Below are positions 33,362-41,673 of a DNA stretch of 41,673 nucleotides, in pieces. The notes under the pieces are model-generated. The model saw only the letters and a list, made by a program, of their open reading frames with translations, had not been told where the DNA came from and searched no databases. The stretch comes from Candidatus Giovannonibacteria bacterium RIFCSPHIGHO2_12_FULL_44_22. GTDB lineage: Bacteria > Patescibacteriota > Minisyncoccia > UBA11713 > 2-01-FULL-45-33. Location of the stretch: contig MFHU01000005.1 in assembly GCA_001778695.1 (NCBI GenBank), positions 1 through 41,673 of the forward strand, in the 5' to 3' direction. How positions within the stretch are numbered: position 1 is the first letter of the stretch; each line of letters starts with the position of its first letter. Position numbers and translations under genes: made by a program.

Positions 33362-36300
33362 TTATTCCGCTTCAATATATTCTTCAAAGCGTTCTTTTTG
33401 CCGGCTTTTGGTTTTTATTTCTTTTTCTTCTATTTCTTCCGGCGCGCTTTCCACTCCTTTAAGCTCGACATCCAAAGAAAGGCCTTTTAATTCGTTCACT
33501 AAAACATGGAAAGACGCCGGCATATTGGGAGCCCTGAAAGGCTCTCCGCGGACGATGGCGTCGTAAGCCGCGGCTCTACCTAAAACGTCGTCAGATTTAA
33601 TTGTCAACACTTCCTGCAAAGTGTGCGCCGCGCCGTAACCCTCCAGCGCCCAGACTTCCATTTCTCCAAAACGCTGCCCTCCGCCCTGCGCTTTTCCGCC
33701 CAAAGGCTGTTGGGTTATAAGCGAATAAGGACCAATGGAGCGCATGTGGATTTTATCCTCCACCATGTGCGAAAGCTTCATTATGTAAACCATGCCAACG
33801 GTTACTTTTTGGTCAAATTCCCTGCCGGTTCGCCCATCGAAAAGTTTTACTTTGCCGTCTTCCGGCAATCCAGCTTTTCTCAATTCTTCTTTTATTTCGG
33901 TTTCGGTCGCGCCGGCCAAGGTCGGAGTTACGGCCATGTAACCAAGCTTCTGGGCGGCCCAGCCCAGATGCGTTTCCAAAACCTGCCCAATATTCATGCG
34001 CGATGCCACACCCAAAGGATTTAAAATTATGTCCACCGGAGTACCGTCGTCCAAATACGGCATGTCTTCCTGCGGAAGAATGCGCGAGATAACGCCTTTA
34101 TTTCCGTGCCGGCCGGCCAGTTTGTCGCCCGGAGAAACTTTTCTCATCTCGGCTACTTCAACTTGGATTTCCTTGATTACTCCTGTTTCCAATTTGTCTC
34201 CTTTTTCGCGGGAGAAAATTTTAATGCCTACCACGCGGCCTTTCCTGCCATGCGGCATCCTGAAAGAAGTGTCTTTAACATCTCGTGCTTTCTCTCCAAA
34301 AATGGCGCGGAGCAATCTTTCCTCGGGAGTGAGGTCAGATTCGCCTTTCGGAGAAATTTTCCCGACCAAAATATCGCCGGGCCTGACTTCGGCGCCAATT
34401 CTCACAATTCCGTCTTCATCCAAATCTTTGAGCCTTTCTTCTCCAACATTGGGAATGTCATGCGTGGTAATTTCCGGGCCCAGCTTGGTGTCCCGCACGG
34501 ACACCGTGTAATCCTCTATCAAAACCGAAGTGAAAACATCGTCTTTTACAACGCGATCGGAAAGTATGATGGCGTCTTCAAAATTAGCTCCGCCCCATGA
34601 AAGAAAAGCCACCAGTAAATTTTGCCCCAAAGCCAAATGCCCACGGTCGGTTAGCGATGTGTCAGCCAAAACATCGCCCTTCTCCACTTTATCGCCAACT
34701 TTCACCGAAGGGCGCTGATGAATCACGGTGGACTGGTTGGAGCGGATAAATGTCACCAATTCGTAAGTTTTGTCTTTTTTCCCGGAACGCACTGTCACGG
34801 AACTTGCGTCCACTTTGCTTATTATCCCTTCCACTTCGGCCAAGACAAGTCTGCCGGAATCTTTAGCTGCTTTTTCCTCCATGCCCGTGGCAACCAACGG
34901 CGCCTGCGGCCTGACGCAAGGCACAGCTTGGCGCTGCATATTGGAACCCATCATGGCGCGGGTTGAATCGTCATGCTCCAAAAACGGCACTAGAGATGTG
35001 GCGATGGAAAAGGCCTGCTGGGGAGAAACATCAATGTAATCAATCCCGCCCCGCGGGATTAGCGCCGGCTGACCGTTGGAGCGCCCTTCGCATTCTTCAT
35101 CCAAAATATTGCCTTCTTTATCAATAGAAACTCCGGCCTGGGCAATTTTATGCCTAACCTCTTCAAAAGCCGTGAGATAGTGGAGCTCCTTGGTCACGCG
35201 CCCGTCAATAACTTTTCTGTAAGGAGTTTCCAAAATTCCGTACTCGTTAATTTTCGCGTATCCCGCCAAATAATTTATCAAACCGATATTGGGGCCTTCC
35301 GGAGTCATAATCGGGCAAAGCCGGCCGTAGTAAGAAGGATGGACGTCCCTTACTTCAAAACCAGAGCGCTCCCTAGTTAACCCGCCGGGACCTAAGGCGC
35401 TAACCCTGCGTTTATGCTCCAATTCGGATAAAATATTTGTCTGGTCCATAAATTGAGAAAGTTGGTTGGTCATAAAAAATTCAGAAATAACCGCCGCAAA
35501 TGGGCGGGCGTTTAAAAGCTGGGCTGGGGTCACGGTGGCTAGATCGGATGTGGACATGCGATCTTTGATAGTGCGCTCCATTCTGGCGAGCCCAATACGC
35601 AATCTTTGCTGAAGCATCTCGCCCACCGAGCGCACCCGGCGATTGCCTAAATTATCAATATCGTCCTGGACGGCCAACGGATTATTATTTAAAGAAATTA
35701 TTTCCGAAATTATGACTATTAAATCTTCCTTATTTAAAATGCGGGGATTTTTTACTTTGATGGAGGCTAGAGCCGGAAGCCGCTGGCCAAGCTTGTATCT
35801 GCCCACAGCGGAAATATCGTATCTTTCCGGGCCGAACATCAGCTCCACCAATTCCCTGGCGTTTTCCGGAGTGGCAAGCTCCCCCTGGCGCACTCTTTTG
35901 AAAACTTCCACATAAGCGTCGTCTGCCGTTTTGGTGGAATCTTTTTCCAACGTTTGATTGATGAAAGAAATCTCGCCGTTGTCTATTTTAGAAAAAGCGT
36001 TTTTGATATCTTCGTTCTTTTCCATGCTGAAAATGCGGAGAAGCGCGGTGGCCGCGATTTTCCTTTTGCGGTCTATTTTTACGTAAATTGTTCCGTCCGA
36101 TTCCGTTTCAAATTCCAGCCAGGCCCCGCGGGAAGGAATTACTTTGGCGCCGAAAAGTTTTTTGCCGTGCGAAATATTTGCCGTAAAATAAGCGCCGAAG
36201 GATCGCGCCAACTGCGAGACAATTACCCGCTCCACGCCGTTTATAAGAAAAGTTCCGCGAGGAGTCATAATCGGCATATCCGCCAAAAAGATTTCCTGTT

Positions 36301-36601
36301 CTTTTTTCTCGCCAGTGCGCTTATTTACCAAGCGGATGCGGAGCCTTAAAGAAGCTTCGTAGGAAAGATTGTTCACCCGGGAATAATTTTCGTCAAATTT
36401 CGGCTCGTCAAAAGAACAGTCCAGAAATTCCAAAGCAAGCTCCTCGCCGGTGTAATCCAGCACGGGAGAAAATTCTTTTAAAATCTCGCCGACTCCTTCT
36501 TTCACTAACCACTTAAAGGATTGAATCTGCATCTCGGCCAGATTGGGCAAGTTCGCTAAGGGCTCCCGGTAATGGGAGAAATATTTTTTTTGTATCGGCA
36601 T
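33362..36601 (-). CDS. rpoB: RNA polymerase subunit beta
   Basis: A 1,079-aa beta subunit. The rifampicin-pocket region reads SQFMDQTNILSELEHKRRVSALGPGGLTRE; note N in place of the more common P/Q and the absence of an obvious resistance change that can be read with confidence. The conserved NLLVAFLSWGGANFEDAIILSDR, GDKLAGRHGNKGVIS and the C-terminal GQRFGEMEVWALEGYGAAHTLQE are present. It lacks the large insertions of proteobacterial RpoB. Two candidate promoters and a leader hairpin lie upstream. Confidence 0.99.
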   Translation of the reverse strand: MPIQKKYFSHYREPLANLPNLAEMQIQSFKWLVKEGVGEILKEFSPVLDYTGEELALEFLDCSFDEPKFDENYSRVNNLSYEASLRLRIRLVNKRTGEKKEQEIFLADMPIMTPRGTFLINGVERVIVSQLARSFGAYFTANISHGKKLFGAKVIPSRGAWLEFETESDGTIYVKIDRKRKIAATALLRIFSMEKNEDIKNAFSKIDNGEISFINQTLEKDSTKTADDAYVEVFKRVRQGELATPENARELVELMFGPERYDISAVGRYKLGQRLPALASIKVKNPRILNKEDLIVIISEIISLNNNPLAVQDDIDNLGNRRVRSVGEMLQQRLRIGLARMERTIKDRMSTSDLATVTPAQLLNARPFAAVISEFFMTNQLSQFMDQTNILSELEHKRRVSALGPGGLTRERSGFEVRDVHPSYYGRLCPIMTPEGPNIGLINYLAGYAKINEYGILETPYRKVIDGRVTKELHYLTAFEEVRHKIAQAGVSIDKEGNILDEECEGRSNGQPALIPRGGIDYIDVSPQQAFSIATSLVPFLEHDDSTRAMMGSNMQRQAVPCVRPQAPLVATGMEEKAAKDSGRLVLAEVEGIISKVDASSVTVRSGKKDKTYELVTFIRSNQSTVIHQRPSVKVGDKVEKGDVLADTSLTDRGHLALGQNLLVAFLSWGGANFEDAIILSDRVVKDDVFTSVLIEDYTVSVRDTKLGPEITTHDIPNVGEERLKDLDEDGIVRIGAEVRPGDILVGKISPKGESDLTPEERLLRAIFGEKARDVKDTSFRMPHGRKGRVVGIKIFSREKGDKLETGVIKEIQVEVAEMRKVSPGDKLAGRHGNKGVISRILPQEDMPYLDDGTPVDIILNPLGVASRMNIGQVLETHLGWAAQKLGYMAVTPTLAGATETEIKEELRKAGLPEDGKVKLFDGRTGREFDQKVTVGMVYIMKLSHMVEDKIHMRSIGPYSLITQQPLGGKAQGGGQRFGEMEVWALEGYGAAHTLQEVLTIKSDDVLGRAAAYDAIVRGEPFRAPNMPASFHVLVNELKGLSLDVELKGVESAPEEIEEKEIKTKSRQKERFEEYIEAE

Positions 36602-36670
36602 TTTAGCTTAAATTACTTTAAGAATAAACCAAAATAGCCCTCTTTATGATTGTTTGTGAGGACTGAAAAA

Positions 36671-36712
36671 CACTATCTTTAGGTGCCAGCTTTAGTATTC
36701 AAAACGATAGTG
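36671..36712 (-). promoter_or_regulatory. Leader hairpin of rpoB
   Basis: CACTATC and GATAGTG arms 28 nt apart would form a stem in the roughly 110-nt leader between promoter P2 and rpoB. A regulatory role is possible but not shown. Confidence 0.35.
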
Positions 36713-36715
36713 ACT

Positions 36716-36813
36716 ATTTTAGCTTTGCTGATAAAAAAAGTCAATAAGTCCCCCCTGTGGATAACCTAATTGACAATTAAATCCTATTCTATCAGACCCC
36801 CAAAATAAGTCAA
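36716..36813 (-). promoter_or_regulatory. Tandem rpoBC promoters
   Basis: Minus strand, P1: TTGACT (36813-36808), 16 nt, TAGAAT (36791-36786). P2: TTGACT (36744-36739), 17 nt, TAAAAT (36721-36716). Both are close to the sigma-70 consensus. Unlike most genes here rpoB has a long leader. A GCGATCGC stands alone further upstream at 36861-36868. Confidence 0.7.
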
Positions 36814-36886
36814 CCCCGCCTCTCGTCTTTTCCCTATTTTTACAACTATGCTGTTCTCAAGCGATCGCTGAAAGTTAGCAAAAAAA

Positions 36887-37342
36887 TTATTGAAGTCTCT
36901 CCCCGTCAATCATTTTCTTAGTCAATTGAAAATAGTATGTAACAGAATCTTCCATTCCATTTACTATTCTCTTTTCGGTCTTAAGAAAAATATTCATTTC
37001 GATATCCGATCCATCTTTCATTTTACAAACCACTACCCAGCGTTCTTGCTTTTCCGAGAAATGCCACTGGCCGCCAAATACGATGCGGAATGCTTCGCCC
37101 AAAGTACTCCCAAAAAGCAAAATGGTCTCTGTCGAATATGCGGCGCCAGATTCCTCCATTGATTGCACAAGCGCGTCTATTGTCGGATCAAATGATTCAA
37201 TAAACTCAACAGCGTCCTTTTTACTCACAAACATCGGGATATTCAAGGCCGCCAAAAATCCATTCGCTTTTTCGGAAAAATAATTCCCATCCTTATTGTG
37301 ATTTCTTGTTGCATCTACTATTGGCATGTCAGAAAATTGCAT
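36887..37342 (-). CDS. Hypothetical protein, DUF3806-like
   Basis: A 151-aa soluble protein. The middle LLFGSTLGEAFRIVFGGQWHFSEKQERWVVVCKMKDGSDIEMNIF recalls DUF3806-type proteins, where a G..LGE....xxxxW pattern is followed by a beta stretch; the match is by eye and weak. Start: TAAAAT (37349-37354) lies 6 nt before the ATG. It stands alone between rpoB and the transposase. Function unknown. Confidence 0.65.
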   Translation of the reverse strand: MQFSDMPIVDATRNHNKDGNYFSEKANGFLAALNIPMFVSKKDAVEFIESFDPTIDALVQSMEESGAAYSTETILLFGSTLGEAFRIVFGGQWHFSEKQERWVVVCKMKDGSDIEMNIFLKTEKRIVNGMEDSVTYYFQLTKKMIDGERLQ

Positions 37343-37473
37343 GAATCTATTTTAATATTTTTTTGTTGGCCAAATCATAAATCTCCTAAATCTTAGCGGA
37401 TTTTGGGTTTTTATTCAAGCTAATTTTTTATTTTTTTTTCGCAACGGCTCGCGATTTATAGCTCCCCTCTTTA

Positions 37474-38133
37474 TCAAATGTCCCAAACCTGGTTTGGGTC
37501 AAAGTCAAAGCTGGGCCGCGTTTCTTCAACAAATTCTCTATATTCTTTTTTGCCCCTGAATTGAGATAGCACAACCTCACTTTGAAGCAAGTCGCCCCAA
37601 CGATTACTGCCGAGATAATCTTGATAGCTAGACCAAAGATATTTATGTTCCCTTTTATTCCAGCCCTTTATATCTTGCGGATTTAAATGAACATAGGATG
37701 ACGCGCGCAATAAATAATCATTATCATCCAGTAATTTTGAATGAAATTTGCTCTCAAAAACGTGGCCGCGCCGCTCGTATTTAAGGTTATAATATTTTGA
37801 GAAACTTACCATGACGCGATGCATATAACGCGAGATGTTACTATCTTTTAACTCCCCCAAAACTAAATGGAAATGTGTCGGCATTAAGCAGAAACAAACA
37901 ATAGAAACTAACGGCTTACCCAATTTTATTTTCCCATTCCTAATGTCCCAAACAAGGTTTAGGTCATTATTGCGATCGAAGCGAGGCATTTCAACTCCTC
38001 CGTTGGCAGCGAAAAGAACGTTTAAAAAGCGTTGATATGTATCTTTAGCGCGAAAAAGCGCCATGTCTCCGACTGAATGAGCGTAAATATGATAAAAATT
38101 GCCGGTAACGAATGGGTGCCTTCTACTAGCCAT
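37474..38133 (-). CDS. REP-associated tyrosine transposase (RAYT, Y1_Tnp)
   Basis: A 219-aa HUH-type nuclease of the IS200/TnpA_REP kind. The HUH motif is HFH (residues 87-89) in FCLMPTHFHLVLGEL, and the catalytic tyrosine is probably Y114 in SFSKYYNLKYERRGHVFESKF, followed by LRASSYVHLNP. Known RAYTs cut single-stranded REP hairpins and are thought to spread REP elements. Here REP-like palindromes flank the gene on both sides and a third lies inside it; they encode DLNLVWDI (residues 57-64) and the very C-terminus DPNQVWDI. All core motifs are intact, so it may be active. Confidence 0.9.
   Translation of the reverse strand: MASRRHPFVTGNFYHIYAHSVGDMALFRAKDTYQRFLNVLFAANGGVEMPRFDRNNDLNLVWDIRNGKIKLGKPLVSIVCFCLMPTHFHLVLGELKDSNISRYMHRVMVSFSKYYNLKYERRGHVFESKFHSKLLDDNDYLLRASSYVHLNPQDIKGWNKREHKYLWSSYQDYLGSNRWGDLLQSEVVLSQFRGKKEYREFVEETRPSFDFDPNQVWDI
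37482..37498. repeat. REP-like palindrome at the RAYT 3' end
   Basis: CCCAAACC-T-GGTTTGGG, a perfect 8-bp stem, overlapping the last codons of the transposase gene; followed by TCAAAG. Confidence 0.85.
37947..37965. repeat. REP-like palindrome inside the RAYT gene
   Basis: CCCAAACAAGGTTTAGGTC, a diverged copy of the flanking palindromes, within the coding sequence at a loop upstream of the HUH motif. Confidence 0.7.
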
Positions 38134-38146
38134 AGTTACATCATTG

Positions 38147-38164
38147 CCCTAAACCAGGTTTGGG
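38147..38164. repeat. REP-like palindrome at the RAYT 5' end
   Basis: CCCTAAACCAGGTTTGGG followed by TCAAGC, 13 nt upstream of the transposase start codon. With the copy at 37482 it brackets the gene. Confidence 0.8.
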
Positions 38165-39025
38165 TCAAGCGTGTCTCACCCACCACTTATGCCAAGTAAC
38201 TAAAAGGGGGCTGGCGATGAAAATGGAGGAATATGTGCCAAAGAAAACGCCGATTAAAATTGTGAGGGCGAAAAATTTGGTTGATGCGCCACCGAAAAAA
38301 TAAAGCGCCAGCATCACTATCATTACAGTAAGAGAAGTATTAATGGAACGCCCGATGGTCTGGCGCAAGCTTTGCTCAACAACATTTTCAAAGCTCTCTT
38401 TGGCCCCCAATTTTTTTAAATTCTCCCGAATCCTGTCAAAAACAACAATCGTGTCGTGAACTGAAAACCCCAAAATTGTAAGAAGCGCCGTCACAAAAAG
38501 CGTATCCACAGTCACGCCGTAAAAATACCCCAGAAGCGCGAAAAATCCCGCGGGAATGGAAACATCGTGGATTAAAGCGATGAGTGCGGCTACGCCATAT
38601 TTCCAAGACTGAACCGGTTTTGAAACCTCCCTGAAAGCCCATGCGATGTAAAGCGCGATCATTATCATAACCAATACTATGGCGTAGAGCGAATTTCTTT
38701 TTAATTCCGCGCCGATTGTCGGCCCAATGGAAGTAAATTGTTTTTCGTCCAATTCGCCCAGTTTTCGGAGTTCCGCTAGAATTGATTGATGCCTAGCTTC
38801 ATCGATAGCTGGCATACGCAAAATTAGTCCCCTCTCGCCCGCAGGCTGGACGGTCACATCGGGCAAATCTAGAGACGGCCTGACAGTTTTATATTCCACT
38901 TCCATCAAAGACCCTCCGGTAAAATCAATGCCAAGCTTCAACCCCCAAACCCCCAAAGCTAAAAAGCTCAAGGCCACCAAAACCCCCGAAAAAATATAGC
39001 TGATTTTTCTAGCGTTGATTATCAT
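38165..39025 (-). CDS. secF: Protein-export membrane protein SecF
   Basis: A 286-aa SecF with an N-terminal helix (YIFSGVLVALSFLALGVWGL), the periplasmic-type P1 start LGIDFTGGSLMEVEY, then five membrane helices with IGPTIGAELKRNSLYAIVLVM, GFSVHDTIVVFDRIRENL and TIGRSINTSLTVMIVML, all SecF hallmarks. SecDF pulls exported proteins outward using ion flow. SecD is expected next to it but the upstream neighbour is a TPR protein that overlaps it by 17 nt; secD must be elsewhere. Confidence 0.95.
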   Translation of the reverse strand: MIINARKISYIFSGVLVALSFLALGVWGLKLGIDFTGGSLMEVEYKTVRPSLDLPDVTVQPAGERGLILRMPAIDEARHQSILAELRKLGELDEKQFTSIGPTIGAELKRNSLYAIVLVMIMIALYIAWAFREVSKPVQSWKYGVAALIALIHDVSIPAGFFALLGYFYGVTVDTLFVTALLTILGFSVHDTIVVFDRIRENLKKLGAKESFENVVEQSLRQTIGRSINTSLTVMIVMLALYFFGGASTKFFALTILIGVFFGTYSSIFIASPLLVTWHKWWVRHA

Positions 39026-39674
39026 TTTTATAAGAAGCTAAAATAGTTTGCAAATAATTGTCGCTCGGATTTTTTTTGATGCCTTCCAGTAAAACCGCTT
39101 CAGCTTTTTCGGCACCTGCCCGCCTGTCCGGCGGGTAGGACAACGTGTAAAGGTCAAAGAGATTTTTATATCCCGCCACGTAATCCGGCTTTATATCCAC
39201 CGCGCTCCGCAAATATTTTTCGGCTTTGGAAAAATCTTTCAAATAATAATGGTAAAGGTCACCAAGATTAGAAAAAGCGATAAAATCATTTGGGCGCAAA
39301 AGCGCGGCGTATTGCCAAGCCAAAGACGCTCCCTCGTAATCGCCTAAATATTTTCTTAAAATCCCCACCTGCAGCCAGCCCTGAAGATAATTCGGTTCGC
39401 TTTTTAACTGGACGGATAAGTCTTTTAATTCTTTCATCATAGCAGCATCTCCGGAGGGAATTTTTCTTTCTAGCGCCGAGCGGGCTAACATTTCCAATTC
39501 ATTACCGCTTTCGTCCGGGACCCCGCTAAGCGGAGTTGGGGATTCAACACCGAGTGTTGAGGAGTCTGGCGGTGTTTCCACGGGTGTTTTAATACCCCGC
39601 CAAATAAAAAAACTTGCTGATCCCGCCGCTAAAACTACGAAAATTATAACCGCTATAAGATTATTTCTAGACAT
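39009..39674 (-). CDS. Membrane-anchored TPR protein
   Basis: A 221-aa protein: an N-terminal membrane helix (LIAVIIFVVLAAGSASFFIW), a low-complexity linker (SSTLGVESPTPLSGVPDESG) and at least three TPR units (YLQGWLQVGILRKYLGDYEG, NDFIAFSNLGDLYHYYLKDF, PDYVAGYKNLFDLYTL). Likely an extracytoplasmic scaffold, perhaps helping secretion given the overlap with secF. Leaderless start: TATTAT (39682-39687) is 7 nt before the ATG. Two palindromes lie within the gene, one in the linker (39531-39563) and one encoding SYPPDRRAG (39115-39139). Confidence 0.85.
   Translation of the reverse strand: MSRNNLIAVIIFVVLAAGSASFFIWRGIKTPVETPPDSSTLGVESPTPLSGVPDESGNELEMLARSALERKIPSGDAAMMKELKDLSVQLKSEPNYLQGWLQVGILRKYLGDYEGASLAWQYAALLRPNDFIAFSNLGDLYHYYLKDFSKAEKYLRSAVDIKPDYVAGYKNLFDLYTLSYPPDRRAGAEKAEAVLLEGIKKNPSDNYLQTILASYKNDNQR
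39115..39139. repeat. GC-rich palindrome inside the TPR gene
   Basis: CCTGCCCGCC-TGTCC-GGCGGGTAGG, 9 of 10 arm pairs. It adds PPDRRAG between two TPR helices. Part of it (GGCACCTGCCCG) also occurs at 17394-17405. Confidence 0.75.
39531..39563. repeat. Tandem palindromes in the linker of the TPR gene
   Basis: CCCCGCTAAGCGGAGTTGGGG and CAACACCGAGTGTTG stand side by side and encode the low-complexity linker. They look like inserted repeats rather than selected protein sequence. Confidence 0.55.
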
Positions 39675-39691
39675 AAATTATATAATACCAA

Positions 39692-39720
39692 ACCCAGCCC
39701 CTTCTCAGAAGGGGCTGGGT
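39692..39720 (-). terminator. Strong hairpin, terminator of the surface-protein gene
   Basis: ACCCAGCCCCTTCT-C-AGAAGGGGCTGGGT is a perfect 14-bp stem. On the minus strand it comes 40 nt after the surface-protein stop and is followed by TTGGTATTATAT, a weak T-tract. It may alternatively be another dispersed palindrome. Confidence 0.6.
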
Positions 39721-39759
39721 GTTGGAAAAAGTTTGCTAGTTCACAAGCCTAACTCACTT

Positions 39760-41673
39760 TTATATGGACTGCAGGTTCACCTGCGTAGCGCCAGAAGATG
39801 GTAATCCGGTAATCTGGTAGCTGTTGGTGTAATCTTGGTCAAACCTGGTATTGTTGGTTGTCGTAGAAATCGGCGACCAGATGAAGTTGTCGTTGACGTC
39901 GCCTGCGGTTCCGTCATAGTTGTCAATCCGAGCCGCGTTAGCCATAGCAAGATTTGCCGCAGGAACGTTGGTCACAGTCTGGTAAGCGGCATCGCCCATA
40001 AGCTGAACCGAGATTGAATCGGTGTTTGTCGTCCCTGATTCAACGTTGGCAACAGTCGCCCGCAGTTCAAAGTATCTGGTCACGCCGCTGGAAACAATGT
40101 AGGTCGTAGTTGCCGCGTTACACAACGATCCCTTGTCAGGATATATTCTGACATCTCTTGGCCCGGCCCCGGTGCCAGCCACAGCGTTGATGCATTGGCC
40201 GCCATTGATAAGACCGGTTGAAGAGAAGTTGGTGTCGGTGTTGCTGAAGCCGGTGTCAGTGTAAGCGTACAAGCTGTAGAGCGAAGTTGTGGCGAGCAAA
40301 GTGGACGATCCGATGCGGAAGGTTACTTTGTATAGCGCCACGTCTCCGTTATTAGCCGTTACGGCAAAGCGATACAATTTCTGGTCAGCGGTTGTCCCGG
40401 CAGCAAGCGTCGTACTTGGCAATGCCTGGTAAGCCACTGTTGGATAGGCCTTCATAATTCTCACTCCCTGTGAGGAAGCGGCTGCAGAGCCATTAATACC
40501 AGCTGGGCCGCTAATAGTACTGCCGGAAGCTGCTCCAGTGCCATAGTTGCCGTTTAAGCCCACATTGGCTCCGTCATAGTCAACAATGAGCAAGTCGCCT
40601 GATTGAACCATAGGACCGGATGCTCCGATTGCCGCAATGTCGCCCTTGACAGTGAGCTCTCTTGAACCGTCTCTAGGAATCCTGAATGAGCCAACGGCGA
40701 TTTGGGTGGAAGTGGCGTTGTCGTCATTCGGGAAAACGGCCGTTCCGATTTTGCTGGCTCCATCCCACAAAGTAACCTGCCTGCCTACCAAGTTAATCGG
40801 CGTGTTAGTAGCCACGCTGGCAAGCTTAAGTGCAACCTGCTTAAGGTCAATGTCTTCGTTGGTAGCGCTGAATTTAATTTTGATGAGTTCAACTCCGGTC
40901 TGTCCGGCGCCTACAATCTTGTAAGCAGGGCTGTTGGGGATAGTAACCGCAATCGAACCTCCTGTAGCGGCGGTCATATACTGACCGGTTGAGTCATTCG
41001 CTGTTTGAGCAATGGTCTGGCCGGAAGTTAATCCGGTAACAGCAGTCCAATCAGCGGAATTAGCGGCATTGTCGGCGTCGTCGCCTCCTAGACCCCAAGC
41101 ATACTTGCTACTGGCGGCGGCGTTTGAGATTACATCACATTTAAGACCCAATGTCTTGGATGTGCCTTTGGAGATAATCAGGCCGTTGCCGGTGAAAGTA
41201 AAGCTGGTAGAAGAAGCGGCTGCCGATGGGTTGACTCCGGTGGTGTTTACAACGGTCGTTCCGTCATAAAGCTTACAGTTGGTCACATCCGTAGCTGCTC
41301 CGCCGGTTGAGAAGTCGTAAGCCAACGGAATATTGGTGAGCCGCAAGTCCTCGCCGGAACCTGTGCCGTCCAAAATGTAGTTGGCAAAGAGGAATTCCTG
41401 CACGCCCGCGATTACCGTTTGGGCAATCGGGACTGTAGAAACGCTAACTGTAAGCGCACCTGCTTTCACGGTCATCTGGTTGGCCGTAACCACAGAGGAA
41501 GACGGCGTAATGCTGTTTCCGGTGGTAAGCCCTTTTACCGTTGTCCAGTCGGTTGAAGGCGTGGTGGATGCCTGCACTGTGTTGTTGTTCACGAAAGTGG
41601 TGGAAAGTTTGCCTTTCAATTGATAGACGCCCGTGCCGATTGGGAAAGTAACTGTGTCTGTAAAGGTTACTTT
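39760..41673 (-). CDS. Large Thr/Ser-rich surface protein (partial)
   Basis: At least 637 residues; the frame is open to the right edge (the track start at 41619 is an internal TTG), so the N-terminus is missing. It is rich in T, S, A, G, N and poor in charge, with beta-sandwich-like repeats such as TDWTTVKGLTTGNSI and ADWTAVTGLTSGQTI, and SVSTVPIAQTVIAGVQEFLFANYILDGTGSGEDLRL. A few cysteines (NCKLYD, LKCDV, GGQCIN, GSLCN) could form disulphides. The makeup fits an S-layer or cell-surface protein of CPR bacteria, exported by Sec. No anchor is seen at the C-terminus. Confidence 0.75.
   Translation of the reverse strand, partial: KVTFTDTVTFPIGTGVYQLKGKLSTTFVNNNTVQASTTPSTDWTTVKGLTTGNSITPSSSVVTANQMTVKAGALTVSVSTVPIAQTVIAGVQEFLFANYILDGTGSGEDLRLTNIPLAYDFSTGGAATDVTNCKLYDGTTVVNTTGVNPSAAASSTSFTFTGNGLIISKGTSKTLGLKCDVISNAAASSKYAWGLGGDDADNAANSADWTAVTGLTSGQTIAQTANDSTGQYMTAATGGSIAVTIPNSPAYKIVGAGQTGVELIKIKFSATNEDIDLKQVALKLASVATNTPINLVGRQVTLWDGASKIGTAVFPNDDNATSTQIAVGSFRIPRDGSRELTVKGDIAAIGASGPMVQSGDLLIVDYDGANVGLNGNYGTGAASGSTISGPAGINGSAAASSQGVRIMKAYPTVAYQALPSTTLAAGTTADQKLYRFAVTANNGDVALYKVTFRIGSSTLLATTSLYSLYAYTDTGFSNTDTNFSSTGLINGGQCINAVAGTGAGPRDVRIYPDKGSLCNAATTTYIVSSGVTRYFELRATVANVESGTTNTDSISVQLMGDAAYQTVTNVPAANLAMANAARIDNYDGTAGDVNDNFIWSPISTTTNNTRFDQDYTNSYQITGLPSSGATQVNLQSI

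Noticed and set aside
36861-36868. Lone GCGATCGC upstream of rpoB as another regulator site
   Set aside because: The flanks are not palindromic beyond the 10-bp core, so it cannot be told from chance.

Overview
The window looks like a piece of a Candidate Phyla Radiation (Patescibacteria) chromosome, most likely Parcubacteria. The grounds are the compact core genes (RpoB about 1,079 aa, RpoC about 1,202 aa), the archaeal-type cupin glucose-6-phosphate isomerase, a UvrC without its C-terminal helix-hairpin-helix, PaaX/Cas2-like single-gene regulators, and a large threonine/serine-rich surface protein. TGA is used as a stop, so this is not a code-25 lineage. The assignment is inference from gene style; no rRNA is present.

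Layout. 1-3,200: exported and membrane proteins, tRNA-Ser, a methyltransferase, an HtpX-like protease and LemA. 3,213-5,252: groES-groEL behind a promoter with a CIRCE operator. 5,271-7,885: a small accessory island with an AbiEii-type nucleotidyltransferase plus partner, and a membrane-anchored trypsin-like protease translationally coupled to a HEPN-like protein. 7,898-12,216: divergent uvrA and uvrC sharing one promoter region. 12,280-17,040: secG, a family 5 solute-binding protein, cupin phosphoglucose isomerase, tRNA-Leu and RNase J; secG and rnj share an unusual structured leader. 17,041-18,639: an accessory block (small protein, RelE/ParE-type toxin-antitoxin pair, DUF84 NTPase) bracketed by a 30-bp duplication of the 3' end of rnj. 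18,665-20,851: trpS and a shortened phosphohexomutase, convergent. 20,935-25,109: a PaaX/Cas2-like regulator between direct repeats, ychF, rpsF-ssb-rpsR, recA. 25,146-29,701: small accessory genes, a DUF4258/DUF2283 pair, ftsK, a zinc-ribbon protein and a second PaaX/Cas2-like gene with a perfect 30-bp palindrome in its promoter. 29,747-36,813: rpoB-rpoC. 36,887 to the end: a hypothetical gene, a REP-associated tyrosine transposase with its own REP palindromes, secF, a TPR protein and a partial surface protein.

Three signals run through the whole window. First, many genes have a -10 hexamer ending only 6-7 nt before the ATG, so leaderless mRNAs seem to be the default; only a few small accessory genes have a strong Shine-Dalgarno. 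Second, short palindromic repeats are inserted in frame inside protein genes (four in uvrA, one shared with ftsK, others in htpX and the TPR gene). Third, several palindromic families sit at gene edges: long-range paired leaders before secG and rnj, GCGATNGC-centred palindromes around both PaaX/Cas2-like genes, and REP elements around the transposase. These, rather than the core genes, are the parts most likely to hold undescribed biology. No CRISPR array was seen.
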